Of a stretch of DNA of 64,000 nt, positions 55,291-62,881 are shown piece by piece. Where the stretch lies: contig NZ_JBIQWA010000009.1 in NCBI RefSeq assembly GCF_046591575.1, positions 1 through 64,000 on the forward strand. The letters are read 5' to 3'. Position 1 is the first letter of the stretch. Each line of letters opens with the position of its first letter. The translations under genes and the position numbers were made by a program. This stretch comes from Marivita sp046591575. GTDB lineage: Bacteria; Pseudomonadota; Alphaproteobacteria; Rhodobacterales; Rhodobacteraceae. The notes under the pieces were generated by a model that was not told where the DNA came from, searched no databases, and saw only the letters and a program-made list of their open reading frames with translations.

Positions 55291-56127
55291 TTATCCGCTG
55301 CACGTAAGTTGACCACGGAACCCGGCTTCGTAGTCGGTTCCCGCGCTGACGATCAGATCGGTCAGGTCACCGTTCGTCTCTGCGATCTCGGCCGACAGCG
55401 GGCCTTCAGAAAATGCATTTTCGCCCTGCGCATTCAGGCGCACCAGATCACCGCTGATCTTCATTGCGGCGGCAGACCCTTCGCCGGTTTCACCAGTCAC
55501 CAGTACAGCCGGACTGTCCGAGGTGTAAGCAAAGCGGCAATTTCCGCCATTCGGGAACACCGCAGCGATTTCGTCTTCCGTCAGAAACTCAGGATCGACC
55601 TTCGACACGACCTCCGTTTGAAGCGCCTGTTGCGCATCCACAACCTGCGCCGGCGTTTCGCTTCGCGTGGCCGATGCTTCGCCGTTTGCTCCAATGTCAG
55701 CAATAAGGTAGCGCATTTCGGCGATTTCCTTGTCCTGCGCATAGATGATGTCGTCTGCGAGCCCCCGGACGCGCGGGTCGGTGATCTCGGCACGAGTCGA
55801 CGTCATGATGGCGATCGAGTGGTGCGGGATCATGGCGCGCATGTAGGACCTGTCCTGCACCGTGAATTGCCCGCGAACCAGCCAGAGGCTCGCCGCGAAA
55901 AGGACTATTGCGCCAACGAAAATCGCGATGTTGGCTTTGTTGTTCTGATACATGGACAACATGTACGCCAACATGATCACGGCCATGGTCGCCCCCATCA
56001 GGATGGCCATGTAAAGGCGTGTCTCCGAAAAGAAGATATGGCCCCAAAGATAGGTGTTCAGGTACATCAGAACGAACATGACCACGGTCGATGTTCCGAT
56101 CATCATAAAGAATCGTGAGTAGTGCAT
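55291..56127 (-). CDS. DUF305-family membrane protein
   Basis: A 278-residue protein. Four membrane helices occupy about 1-110. Then comes the DUF305 block RSYMRAMIPHHSIAIMTSTRAEITDPRVRGLADDIIYAQDKEIAEM, whose M-I-P-H-H motif is the family signature for a ferritin-like metal site. The C-terminal 110 residues form a soluble domain that includes FPNGGNCRFAYTSDSPAVLV. DUF305 proteins are frequent in copper and mercury islands and bind Cu or Ag in some cases. GGAGGTGA precedes the ATG. The palindrome TCCAGCGCTGGA lies 42 bases upstream. Confidence 0.87.
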   Translation of the reverse strand: MHYSRFFMMIGTSTVVMFVLMYLNTYLWGHIFFSETRLYMAILMGATMAVIMLAYMLSMYQNNKANIAIFVGAIVLFAASLWLVRGQFTVQDRSYMRAMIPHHSIAIMTSTRAEITDPRVRGLADDIIYAQDKEIAEMRYLIADIGANGEASATRSETPAQVVDAQQALQTEVVSKVDPEFLTEDEIAAVFPNGGNCRFAYTSDSPAVLVTGETGEGSAAAMKISGDLVRLNAQGENAFSEGPLSAEIAETNGDLTDLIVSAGTDYEAGFRGQLTCSG

Positions 56128-56168
56128 TTCCAGTCACCTCCTTGCAGTTCTCTGTAAAACAACAACAT

Positions 56169-56180
56169 TCCAGCGCTGGA
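56169..56180 (-). promoter_or_regulatory. CueR-like palindrome upstream of the DUF305 operon
   Basis: The perfect palindrome TCCAGCGCTGGA has the CCAG/CTGG arms of the CueR sites, but the -35 element is only TTGGAA and the spacing is two bases off. Possibly a variant MerR-family site. Confidence 0.45.
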
Positions 56181-56306
56181 GAGTTCCAAAAGCACGAATT
56201 TTCGTAGTTTCAAGGCAACAAAGGCGCGTCGTTTGCCCCGGTTCACGGCTTCTTTTCTTTGCCCCTGACGCGCACTGAATTTTCATGGGTCCGAGAAGAT
56301 CGCGCC

Positions 56307-56888
56307 ATGCAGAATTTCACGAGACGAGAATTGATTTGTGCCGGAGCGATGGGTTGCTTTCTGCCCACAACTGCCTGGGCCCACAAAGTCAAATTGCCCG
56401 AACGGTTCGAACCACAATTGGTAAACACCCGTCGTGGTGACTGGGTTAAAGGCGATGTCCACGTCGTTCCCGACGATTTTTTCCTTTATTTCATGCTCGA
56501 GGACGGGATGGCGATCCGCTACGGGGTCGGGGTAGGGCGCAAAGGTTTGTACGAACCCGGAGAGTTCACGGTAGCGCGCAAGGCCAAATGGCCATGGTGG
56601 CGGCCAACGAACGCCATGATCCGGCGCGAGCCACGCAAATACGCAAAGTACAAGGATGGACTGAAAGGCGGGCCAAACAACCCGCTCGGGGCCCGCGCGC
56701 TCTATCTCTACGATGCCGAGGGACGCGATACCTATCTTCGCATTCATGGAACGAACGCCCCGGAGACAATTGGGTCTGCCGTGTCGAATGGATGCGCGCG
56801 GTTGACGAATGAACATGTGAAGGATCTGTACGAACGCGTTGAAATCGGCGCCCGCGTCTTCCTGTATCCCAAAGTGACAACGGCGTGA
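56307..56888 (+). CDS. L,D-transpeptidase (YkuD), copy 2
   Basis: A 193-residue exported enzyme. Signal NFTRRELICAGAMGCFLPTTAWA (Tat-like). The catalytic region has LRIHGTNAPETIGSAVSNGCARLTN with His and Cys, including the full SNGCAR signature. A preceding block GVGVGRKGLYEPGEFTVARKAKWPWWRPT fits the YkuD beta sandwich. The ATG at 56307 is preferred over one 16 codons earlier. The upstream gap 56181-56306 holds no box I can name. Its neighbour is multicopper oxidase copy 2, 83 bases on. Confidence 0.9.
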   Translation: MQNFTRRELICAGAMGCFLPTTAWAHKVKLPERFEPQLVNTRRGDWVKGDVHVVPDDFFLYFMLEDGMAIRYGVGVGRKGLYEPGEFTVARKAKWPWWRPTNAMIRREPRKYAKYKDGLKGGPNNPLGARALYLYDAEGRDTYLRIHGTNAPETIGSAVSNGCARLTNEHVKDLYERVEIGARVFLYPKVTTA

Positions 56889-56971
56889 GGAGTGTTCTGT
56901 CGCCTTGAAGTTCCTCTTCCGGAAATGGCACAAGTGCGGCAGTTGGCGAAAGCCAGTCTATCATTCATGAG

Positions 56972-58276
56972 GTGACGGAATTGTCTTTGAGCCGGAGGTC
57001 TTTCCTTGGCGGGATGACCGTTGCGCTGGCTGGTACCCGCTTGCCAGCAGCGACACACGAGTTGATCCTCGCGCCCCAATCGATCAAGGCGCACCTTGCT
57101 GGGTACGACGTGTCGATGTTGGGCTTCAACGGTGGTCTGCCGGGCCCAGAAGTCAGAATGCGACAAGGACAAACCGCCCGCATTACCCTCGATAACCGAT
57201 TGGAGGAGGGCGCTCTCGTTCACTGGCATGGGTTGCGGGTTCCAAATCGGATGGATGGTGTCAACGTCCTCACTCAGGATGTGGTCATTCCGGGCGACTC
57301 GTATCGTTATCAATTCGGCGTCCCGGATGCCGGCACGTATTGGTATCACTCGCATTACCTGTCTTACGATCAGGTCAGCCGCGGTCTTTTCGGCGCCTTC
57401 ATCGTCGAGGAGCAAAATGCGCCGGCTGTCGACCATGACATCGTTGTTCAGTTCTTCGATGTCTTGCTGGATCAGTCCGGGCAGTACGACGAAGCGTTCA
57501 ACCCGGCCCACTTCGCAACCGAGGGCCGTATCGGCAATACGGTCACGGCACTTGTTTTCAATGGAACCGGCAAGACTGTGAAACGAGGCGACCGTCTGCG
57601 ACTGCGTCTCATAAATCCCTCTATCGACAGGGTGTACCGTGTCGGCCTGGATGGTTTGATAGGCAAGATCGTTGCACTGGATGGCATGCCTCTGGCGCAT
57701 CCTCGGACGCTCGAACCGATCCTTCTCGCTCCGGGGCAAAGATGCGATGTGATTGGTGATGCGACCGGGCCTATTAGATTCGACGACAGCTTTGGAGAAC
57801 AGACGTTGAGCCTTGGCGAAATCGCTGTTTCCGGTTCCCGTGAGCCCGCGAAAGCGCCCATCACCGCATTGCCCGCCAACCGAATGCCCGCCCCGAAAGA
57901 CCCCGGCCAAACCGCGGAGCTGGTGCTCCAGGGAGGTGCGGGAAGCGCGTCCCACAACGGCACAGGGACATGGGCGCTCAATGACGTATCCGGCCTGCCT
58001 CGAAGGCCTTTCCTATCCGCCGCGCAGGGGACGACCGCGCGCATTTCGATCCGCAACGAAACCGGGTTCCCACACGTCATGCATCTGCATGGCCACCATT
58101 TCTGGGAACTCGATGCGGCGGGTGAAGCCGGTCCATACCGGGACTCGACCTATCTGGATACCGGCGAGACGCGGGATATTCTCGTCGTCCTGGACAATCC
58201 GGGATCGTGGATGCTGCACTGCCACATGTTGAGCCACCAAGCCGACGGTATGGCAACGTGGATCAGAGTCGGCTGA
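56972..58276 (+). CDS. Multicopper oxidase, copy 2
   Basis: A 434-residue oxidase with Tat-like signal LSLSRRSFLGGMTVALAG. Motifs VHWHGLR, TYWYHSHYL, HVMHLHGHHFWEL and HCHMLSHQADGM are complete, so all copper sites are expected. Sequence similarity to copy 1 is moderate, so the two are paralogues and not a recent duplication. The start is a GTG at 56972 or a TTG at 56981; GAGG before the latter makes it plausible. It would detoxify periplasmic Cu(I). Confidence 0.9.
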   Translation: MTELSLSRRSFLGGMTVALAGTRLPAATHELILAPQSIKAHLAGYDVSMLGFNGGLPGPEVRMRQGQTARITLDNRLEEGALVHWHGLRVPNRMDGVNVLTQDVVIPGDSYRYQFGVPDAGTYWYHSHYLSYDQVSRGLFGAFIVEEQNAPAVDHDIVVQFFDVLLDQSGQYDEAFNPAHFATEGRIGNTVTALVFNGTGKTVKRGDRLRLRLINPSIDRVYRVGLDGLIGKIVALDGMPLAHPRTLEPILLAPGQRCDVIGDATGPIRFDDSFGEQTLSLGEIAVSGSREPAKAPITALPANRMPAPKDPGQTAELVLQGGAGSASHNGTGTWALNDVSGLPRRPFLSAAQGTTARISIRNETGFPHVMHLHGHHFWELDAAGEAGPYRDSTYLDTGETRDILVVLDNPGSWMLHCHMLSHQADGMATWIRVG

Positions 58277-58285
58277 GGGTCGAGA

Positions 58286-58301
58286 CGGATACATACCGTT
58301 A
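58286..58301 (+). promoter_or_regulatory. GNTACA tandem box upstream of dsbB
   Basis: GATACA-TACC-GTTACA, with 10-bp period, 89 bases before the dsbB start. It is the third location of the box after those at 35916-35960 and 45500-45515. Confidence 0.6.
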
Positions 58302-58389
58302 CAAATCTCTGAATGATAACAGGCCTTTCGCCGTCTACGTAACCTGACAAGCGAGAAACAGGTCCATCGACTGCCAATGGGAGCGTTCA

Positions 58390-58902
58390 TTGACCCTGAC
58401 ACCAAAATCTCTCGGCATGACTGCGGCGGCAGGATCAGCCGCCTTGCTGTTGGGGGCCTTCGTTTTCCAGGCTCTTGGGTACGCGCCGTGCGCAATGTGC
58501 ATCTGGCAACGCTACCCACACGCAATCGCCATTGGAATGGGCGCTCTGTTGCTCTTTGCTCTGCCGATTTTGCCAATCCTGATAATCGGTGCCCTGTCGG
58601 TACTCAGCACATCCGCGTTGGGAGTGTTTCATACCGGTGTCGAGCGCGGCTGGTGGGAGGGACCGACTTCTTGCACGGGATCCGGCCTCGATGTTTCCCA
58701 AATGTCGGTATCGGAATTGCTGCCCTCTGCCAGTTCAAATACGTCCAATCTTGTTCTGTGCAGTGAGGTTGTCTGGGAATTTCTGACGTTGTCCATGGCC
58801 AGTTGGAACGCGATCCTAAGCGGTGTCCTTGCTTGCCTCTGGTTGGTCGCGATCGCAAGACATCAAAAGGTTCGGTGGCATGGGGTCGCGGACGTTTCTT
58901 GA
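58390..58902 (+). CDS. dsbB: DsbB-like disulfide bond formation protein
   Basis: A 170-residue inner-membrane protein with four helices. The first periplasmic pair is GYAPCAMCIWQRYPH (CxxC), and the second loop holds TSCTGSG and LVLCSEV, the four cysteines of DsbB. It reoxidises DsbA and passes electrons to quinone. The start is a TTG at 58390 with GGGAG upstream; an ATG at 58417 is an alternative. With DsbA/ScsC and ScsB this gives the island its own oxidising and reducing thiol systems. Confidence 0.88.
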   Translation: MTLTPKSLGMTAAAGSAALLLGAFVFQALGYAPCAMCIWQRYPHAIAIGMGALLLFALPILPILIIGALSVLSTSALGVFHTGVERGWWEGPTSCTGSGLDVSQMSVSELLPSASSNTSNLVLCSEVVWEFLTLSMASWNAILSGVLACLWLVAIARHQKVRWHGVADVS

Positions 58903-58944
58903 ATCGTCCCGCATTCATCGAAAACAAACAAAGGGCTTCGCTTC

Positions 58945-59610
58945 ATGGTTACAAGACGACACTTCCTTGCACTTTCCGCCTCGCTGTTTTCAGCGTCTCT
59001 GAGTTCGCCAGCATTCGCTAAGACCTGGCCGTCAACAGCCGAAAAAGCAGCTTGGGATGCGCAGATCACGCCCGCCAACTATGACCCGGCAACAACCAAC
59101 CCATGGGGGCTGCATCCCAGGCTGCTGCCGCAACGCGTTTTGGCGAATGACGGTTTGCGCCCGGGTGACATTCACGTCGATGCGATCGCGCGCTATCTGT
59201 ACCATATCGAGGAAGGTGGCACCGCGATGCGATACGGGGTGGCGATTGCCAAGGGCGATCTCTATGAACCCGGCACCTATACGATCCGCCGAAAGGTCGA
59301 ATGGCCGCACTGGACGCCAACGCAGTCAATGATCGAACGCGATCCGGAGGCTTACGAGCGGTTTGCCGACGGTATGGAGCCCGGCCCCAACAATGCCTTG
59401 GGCAGCAGGGCTTTGTATCTATTCGTCGGAGATCGGGATACGTACCTTCGAATTCACGGAACGCCGAGCCCTCGCAGCATTGGCGGCCGGGCCAGTTCGG
59501 GATGCGTGCGCATGGTGATGGCCCACATCAATGATCTCTATCCGAATGTCGCTGTCGGATCGACGGCGTTCCTTTACTCGGCCGAAGACAGCGTTACCGC
59601 TCGAAGCTAA
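58945..59610 (+). CDS. L,D-transpeptidase (YkuD), copy 3
   Basis: A 221-residue exported enzyme with signal VTRRHFLALSASLFSASLSSPAFA (Tat-like). The YkuD domain shows MRYGVAIAKGDLYEPGTYTIRRKVEWPHWTPT and LRIHGTPSPRSIGGRASSGCVRM, with catalytic His and Cys and the standard SSGCVRM. AAGGG precedes the ATG. It lies 42 bases after dsbB, so it probably belongs to the same box-controlled operon. Three such paralogues in 14 kb are unusual. Confidence 0.9.
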   Translation: MVTRRHFLALSASLFSASLSSPAFAKTWPSTAEKAAWDAQITPANYDPATTNPWGLHPRLLPQRVLANDGLRPGDIHVDAIARYLYHIEEGGTAMRYGVAIAKGDLYEPGTYTIRRKVEWPHWTPTQSMIERDPEAYERFADGMEPGPNNALGSRALYLFVGDRDTYLRIHGTPSPRSIGGRASSGCVRMVMAHINDLYPNVAVGSTAFLYSAEDSVTARS

Positions 59611-59686
59611 CCTATTGCATCTTTGGCTCACACGCCGAGGACTGCGTCGTGCAGGGACATCTTCCAATGAATTGTTGGACGAACAC

Positions 59687-60316
59687 TCACGGCTGTGTCG
59701 CAAGTGAACTTTCGAACTGTGCGATCGCTACGGATTTGTCGTCCTCATCGTTCTCGAACAGCTTTGTGGTTCGCACGCCCGGCAACTTGCCAAAATCCGC
59801 CATCAGGCGCTTTGGAAAAAATGTGCGTCCGATGGATTCAAATCCTGGTAATTGTCTGAGTACCGCGGAGGTACTGGCACTACAAAAACCGGAAGCGGCT
59901 GGGCCGCTGGCAATTGCAAGGCGCAAAGCCTGCTCCGCGACTTCGGGAGACACATCGATCTCTTGTATGACGACATGGTAGGTCTCGCGAGCATGAGCCC
60001 GCGCATAAAAATCGGCCACTTGTGGAGTAATGCCATAAAGCACATCTCCCCGTTCCGGTACAGCGCTCAGCCGGACCGTTCCTGCCGGATCGAAGATAAC
60101 ACGCTGCGACCCATTAATCATGACGCTGCTATGCGCACCCGCCCCGGACCTGTTGTTGATCATGGTGTACAACGTCAGCGCGGCCGGTCCATCGTGACGG
60201 TAGGATGCGCTACTGATGACTTCGGCTGAAGCATCCGGGCGCATGTCGTTTCCTGCACCGCACCCCGCCAAAATTACCAAGGTTAGAACTGAGAAAATGC
60301 GGTTCAAAAAGAGCAC
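59687..60316 (-). CDS. Lipoprotein of unknown function with conserved His and Cys
   Basis: A 209-residue protein from a GTG at 60316 with GGAGG upstream. Lipobox TLVILAGCGAG, cleaved before about Cys17. The domain begins ALTLYTMINNRSGAGAHSSVMINGSQRVIFDPAG and continues ERGDVLYGITP, ETYHVVIQEIDVSP and ASGFCSASTSAVLRQLPGFESI. The order of conserved His (GAHSS), His (ETYH) and Cys (GFCS) resembles permuted papain/NlpC-type hydrolases, which act on peptidoglycan; this is a suggestion only. The family is common in Rhodobacteraceae. A much longer open frame extending right is antisense to the EF-hand gene and not real. Confidence 0.6.
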   Translation of the reverse strand: MLFLNRIFSVLTLVILAGCGAGNDMRPDASAEVISSASYRHDGPAALTLYTMINNRSGAGAHSSVMINGSQRVIFDPAGTVRLSAVPERGDVLYGITPQVADFYARAHARETYHVVIQEIDVSPEVAEQALRLAIASGPAASGFCSASTSAVLRQLPGFESIGRTFFPKRLMADFGKLPGVRTTKLFENDEDDKSVAIAQFESSLATQP

Positions 60317-60514
60317 CCTGCAGCCTCCTGCCATGGGTTGAATGATTGAATTTTCGGGATATTCAGGGCCTCTAGCAATCTCGACATCAACTCTTCCGGA
60401 TTTCACCTCTACCGAAACATGGGTTCGGTTTCGGTTGGTATACGGATCCTCGACACCTTTTTTTCTGGATATCGCATGTTTCAGATGAAGAGGAGCGTTC
60501 GCCCCGAATTGATT

Positions 60515-60530
60515 TGTCGCAATTTGTAAC
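60515..60530. promoter_or_regulatory. Degenerate GNTACA-type box upstream of the EF-hand gene
   Basis: TGTCGC-AATT-TGTAAC keeps the 10-bp period with one mismatch in a conserved position. It lies between the divergent lipoprotein and EF-hand genes. Weak compared with the three clear boxes. The rest of the 60317-60641 gap shows no gene. Confidence 0.3.
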
Positions 60531-60641
60531 AGACCCCGCCTTTGTGACCTCGCGATACAAAACACCGGCTCGCGTGGCATTCCGCATCTGCAGGTGCCCC
60601 CCATATGCTGGGTATCGCAACACTGACACGAGGTGATCGAA

Positions 60642-61250
60642 ATGAAACGCAACACTTTACTCGCTGCAATGACCCTGGCTGCAACCGCCCTTGGCGGTGC
60701 CGCATTCGCGGACGCCAACCACGGGCGTGGGGGACAATTTGGCGCCCAGAGCGGACCAGGCATGATGCAGAACGGTGGTCCCGGTATGATGGGGAACATG
60801 GGCGGAATGATGGACATGATGAAGCGCATGCACGGAAACATGATGGGCGCAGGCATGATGGGCGCAGGCATGGGCAGTGGTATGATGAGCCCAGGCATGG
60901 CTGGCGGCATGATGCAAATGTTCGACACTGATGGAGACGGCACAACGACGCCGGAAGAAATGCGCACGCAGCTGCAGGCCAAGCTTTCCGAGTTTGACAG
61001 CGACGGGGATGGAAGCCTCTCGATTACCGAGTTTGAAGCTCTCCACAGCGCGATGATCCGCGAAATGATGGTGGATCGCTTCCAACACCTCGATGCCGAT
61101 GGCGACGGCGCGGTGACGCCGGAAGAGATGGCCGCTCCTGCCGATAGGATGGAGCGGATGCAGATGATGCGGTCGAATATGGCAGATGCGCCTGCGCGGC
61201 CTGGCAACGGTCAGGGCATGGGCAACGGCTCCATGATGCAGGACAACTGA
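60642..61250 (+). CDS. Exported Met-rich EF-hand protein
   Basis: A 202-residue periplasmic protein with signal peptide 1-23. Residues about 30-90 are a Met-Gly region (GMMQNGGPGMMGNMGGMMDM and further MMGAGMMGAGM repeats) with well over twenty Met, suited to Cu(I). Three EF-hand loops follow: DTDGDGTTTPEE, DSDGDGSLSITE and DADGDGAVTPEE. A second Met-rich end closes the protein. The combination of a copper-type Met region with calcium loops suggests a copper sponge or sensor. AGGTGA precedes the ATG. Confidence 0.82.
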   Translation: MKRNTLLAAMTLAATALGGAAFADANHGRGGQFGAQSGPGMMQNGGPGMMGNMGGMMDMMKRMHGNMMGAGMMGAGMGSGMMSPGMAGGMMQMFDTDGDGTTTPEEMRTQLQAKLSEFDSDGDGSLSITEFEALHSAMIREMMVDRFQHLDADGDGAVTPEEMAAPADRMERMQMMRSNMADAPARPGNGQGMGNGSMMQDN

Positions 61251-61256
61251 GCCAAT

Positions 61257-61281
61257 GGGTGCCGGTTTTTTTCCGGCACCC
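61257..61281 (+). terminator. Terminator-like hairpin after the EF-hand gene
   Basis: GGGTGCCGG (61257-61265) and CCGGCACCC (61273-61281) form a perfect 9-bp stem with a T7 loop, six bases after the stop. No T-run follows the stem. Confidence 0.55.
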
Positions 61282-61390
61282 GTCCTCACAACCCCAAAAC
61301 CATTCGCGGTCGGGACATTGAACCGAACCGCGACCTGAACCGTTTAGCCTCGGTATGCCAACAAATAGAGACACGGAAAGGAAAATTCCC

Positions 61391-61777
61391 ATGGCCTATA
61401 CCTATGATCGCGTCCTGAAAGACACCAAAATCGATGACGCAGAGATGCGTGTTCGGGATGCTTTGGCAGACAAGGGCTTCGGCGTTCTGACTGAGATTGA
61501 CGTCAAAGCGACGATGAAAAAGAAACTTGATGCGGACATGCCGCCTTACCGCATCTTGGGGGCCTGTAATCCGGGCATGGCGCACAAAGCCATCGAGATC
61601 GAGCCTCGCATCGGTGCGATGCTTCCCTGCAATGTTATCCTGCGGCAACTGGACGGCGACACCGAGGTCAGCGCGGTCGATCCTGTCGCTTCGATGCAGG
61701 CGGTGCAGAACCAAGACCTGGACGCGGTCGCCGGCGAAGTCCGCGATCTCCTTCGGGACGCCCTCGACACCGCGTGA
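61391..61777 (+). CDS. DUF302-family protein
   Basis: A 128-residue cytosolic protein. AEMRVRDALADKGFGVLTEIDVKATMKKKLDADMPPYRILGACNPGMAHKAIEIEP and IGAMLPCNVILRQ match DUF302, including GACNP and LPCNV cysteines that may form a thiol site. DUF302 proteins recur in sulfur-oxidation and heavy-metal islands; function is unsettled. AAGGAAA precedes the ATG. Confidence 0.88.
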   Translation: MAYTYDRVLKDTKIDDAEMRVRDALADKGFGVLTEIDVKATMKKKLDADMPPYRILGACNPGMAHKAIEIEPRIGAMLPCNVILRQLDGDTEVSAVDPVASMQAVQNQDLDAVAGEVRDLLRDALDTA

Positions 61778-61882
61778 TGGCGGGATGGGCGTTGGATGCC
61801 CTGTCGCAGATCGAGCGCCTTTAGCGGTGCTCGATCAATGCCATCTAATCCCCACGTAAATTCCTGATGAGGAACTCACCCA

Positions 61883-62803
61883 GTGCTGCCAGCGGGATTG
61901 CCATTTCCGGATATTGGAACCGACCTCTTCTCCTTCGACATCGGGGGGGTCACATTCGCACTCCGCTGGTACGCGCTAGCCTATATCTTCGGTATCCTGA
62001 TTGGCTGGCGCATTTGTTCGAGTGCCATAAGCCGTCCCGCGCTCTGGACGTCAGCTGGACCGCCGCTTGACCGAACGCAGATCGAAGATCTTCTGACGTG
62101 GATCATCATCGGCGTGATTGCTGGTGGTCGCCTGGGCTTTGTACTGTTCTACCAGCCCGCATATTATCTCGCCAATCCCTTGGAAATTCTGATGGTCTGG
62201 CAAGGCGGCATGTCTTTCCACGGGGGGTTCGCGGGAGTTGTCATCGCGGCCTTGCTGTTCTGCCTTAGACAGAACGCGTCATTGCTCAGCACTGGCGACT
62301 TGCTGGCTTTGGCAACACCACCAGGCTTGTTTCTTGGAAGGCTGGCGAACTTCACCAACAATGAGTTGTGGGGGCGTCCAACGGACGTTCCCTGGGCGGT
62401 GATCTTTCCCGGCGAAGTCGCGCAGGCCTGCCCAGGGGTTAGCGGCCTCTGCGCCCGACACCCGTCCCAGCTGTACGAGGCGGTATTGGAGGGGCTCATT
62501 CTTGGAATACTGCTCATTTATCTCGCTTGGGGCCGGGGCTGGCTGAAAATGCCCGGTGCCTTGGCTGGCGTGTTTCTGACCGGCTATGGTCTTGCCCGAA
62601 GTTTCGTCGAGATGTTCCGGCAACCGGACCAACAATTTGTGACGGCGGACAACCCGATCGGCCATGCGCTTCATTTTGGTGAGTGGGGTTTGACCATGGG
62701 CCAGTTGCTCTCCATGCCAATGGCGCTGGTCGGGCTGGCGTTGATCGTGTTCGCCCGGCGGGAACGGGGCCGGACAGCGCCACCCCGCAGAGCCGCAATG
62801 TAA
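61883..62803 (+). CDS. lgt: Lgt-like prolipoprotein diacylglyceryl transferase
   Basis: A 306-residue inner-membrane enzyme with about seven helices. Diagnostic segments: RWYALAYIFGILIGW, HGGFAGVVIAALLFC, GRLANFTNNELWGRPTDVPWAVIFPG and RHPSQLYEAVLEGLILG. It moves diacylglycerol onto lipobox cysteines. The start is a GTG at 61883 with GAGG upstream. Lgt is essential and normally chromosomal, so this is probably an extra copy matched to island lipoproteins such as those at 44911 and 59687. Confidence 0.92.
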   Translation: MLPAGLPFPDIGTDLFSFDIGGVTFALRWYALAYIFGILIGWRICSSAISRPALWTSAGPPLDRTQIEDLLTWIIIGVIAGGRLGFVLFYQPAYYLANPLEILMVWQGGMSFHGGFAGVVIAALLFCLRQNASLLSTGDLLALATPPGLFLGRLANFTNNELWGRPTDVPWAVIFPGEVAQACPGVSGLCARHPSQLYEAVLEGLILGILLIYLAWGRGWLKMPGALAGVFLTGYGLARSFVEMFRQPDQQFVTADNPIGHALHFGEWGLTMGQLLSMPMALVGLALIVFARRERGRTAPPRRAAM

Positions 62804-62821
62804 TCGCCGTACTGATCTCTC

Positions 62822-62852
62822 TTGACCCTCCCGCGGATGGAAGCCCTAGGCA
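62822..62852 (+). promoter_or_regulatory. CueR-type promoter of the second P-type ATPase
   Basis: -35 TTGACC (62822-62827), 19-bp spacer, -10 TAGGCA (62847-62852). The spacer has TCCCGCGGATGGAA, a weaker dyad than copA. The ATG at 62882 follows 30 bases later. Confidence 0.65.
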
Positions 62853-62881
62853 AGAGAAGCATTCTCGGAAAGGACCGCAAA

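Noticed and set aside
60335..61207. The long upstream extension of the lipoprotein frame at 59687.
   Set aside because: Antisense to the Met-rich EF-hand gene; the lipobox signal sequence fixes the start near 60316.
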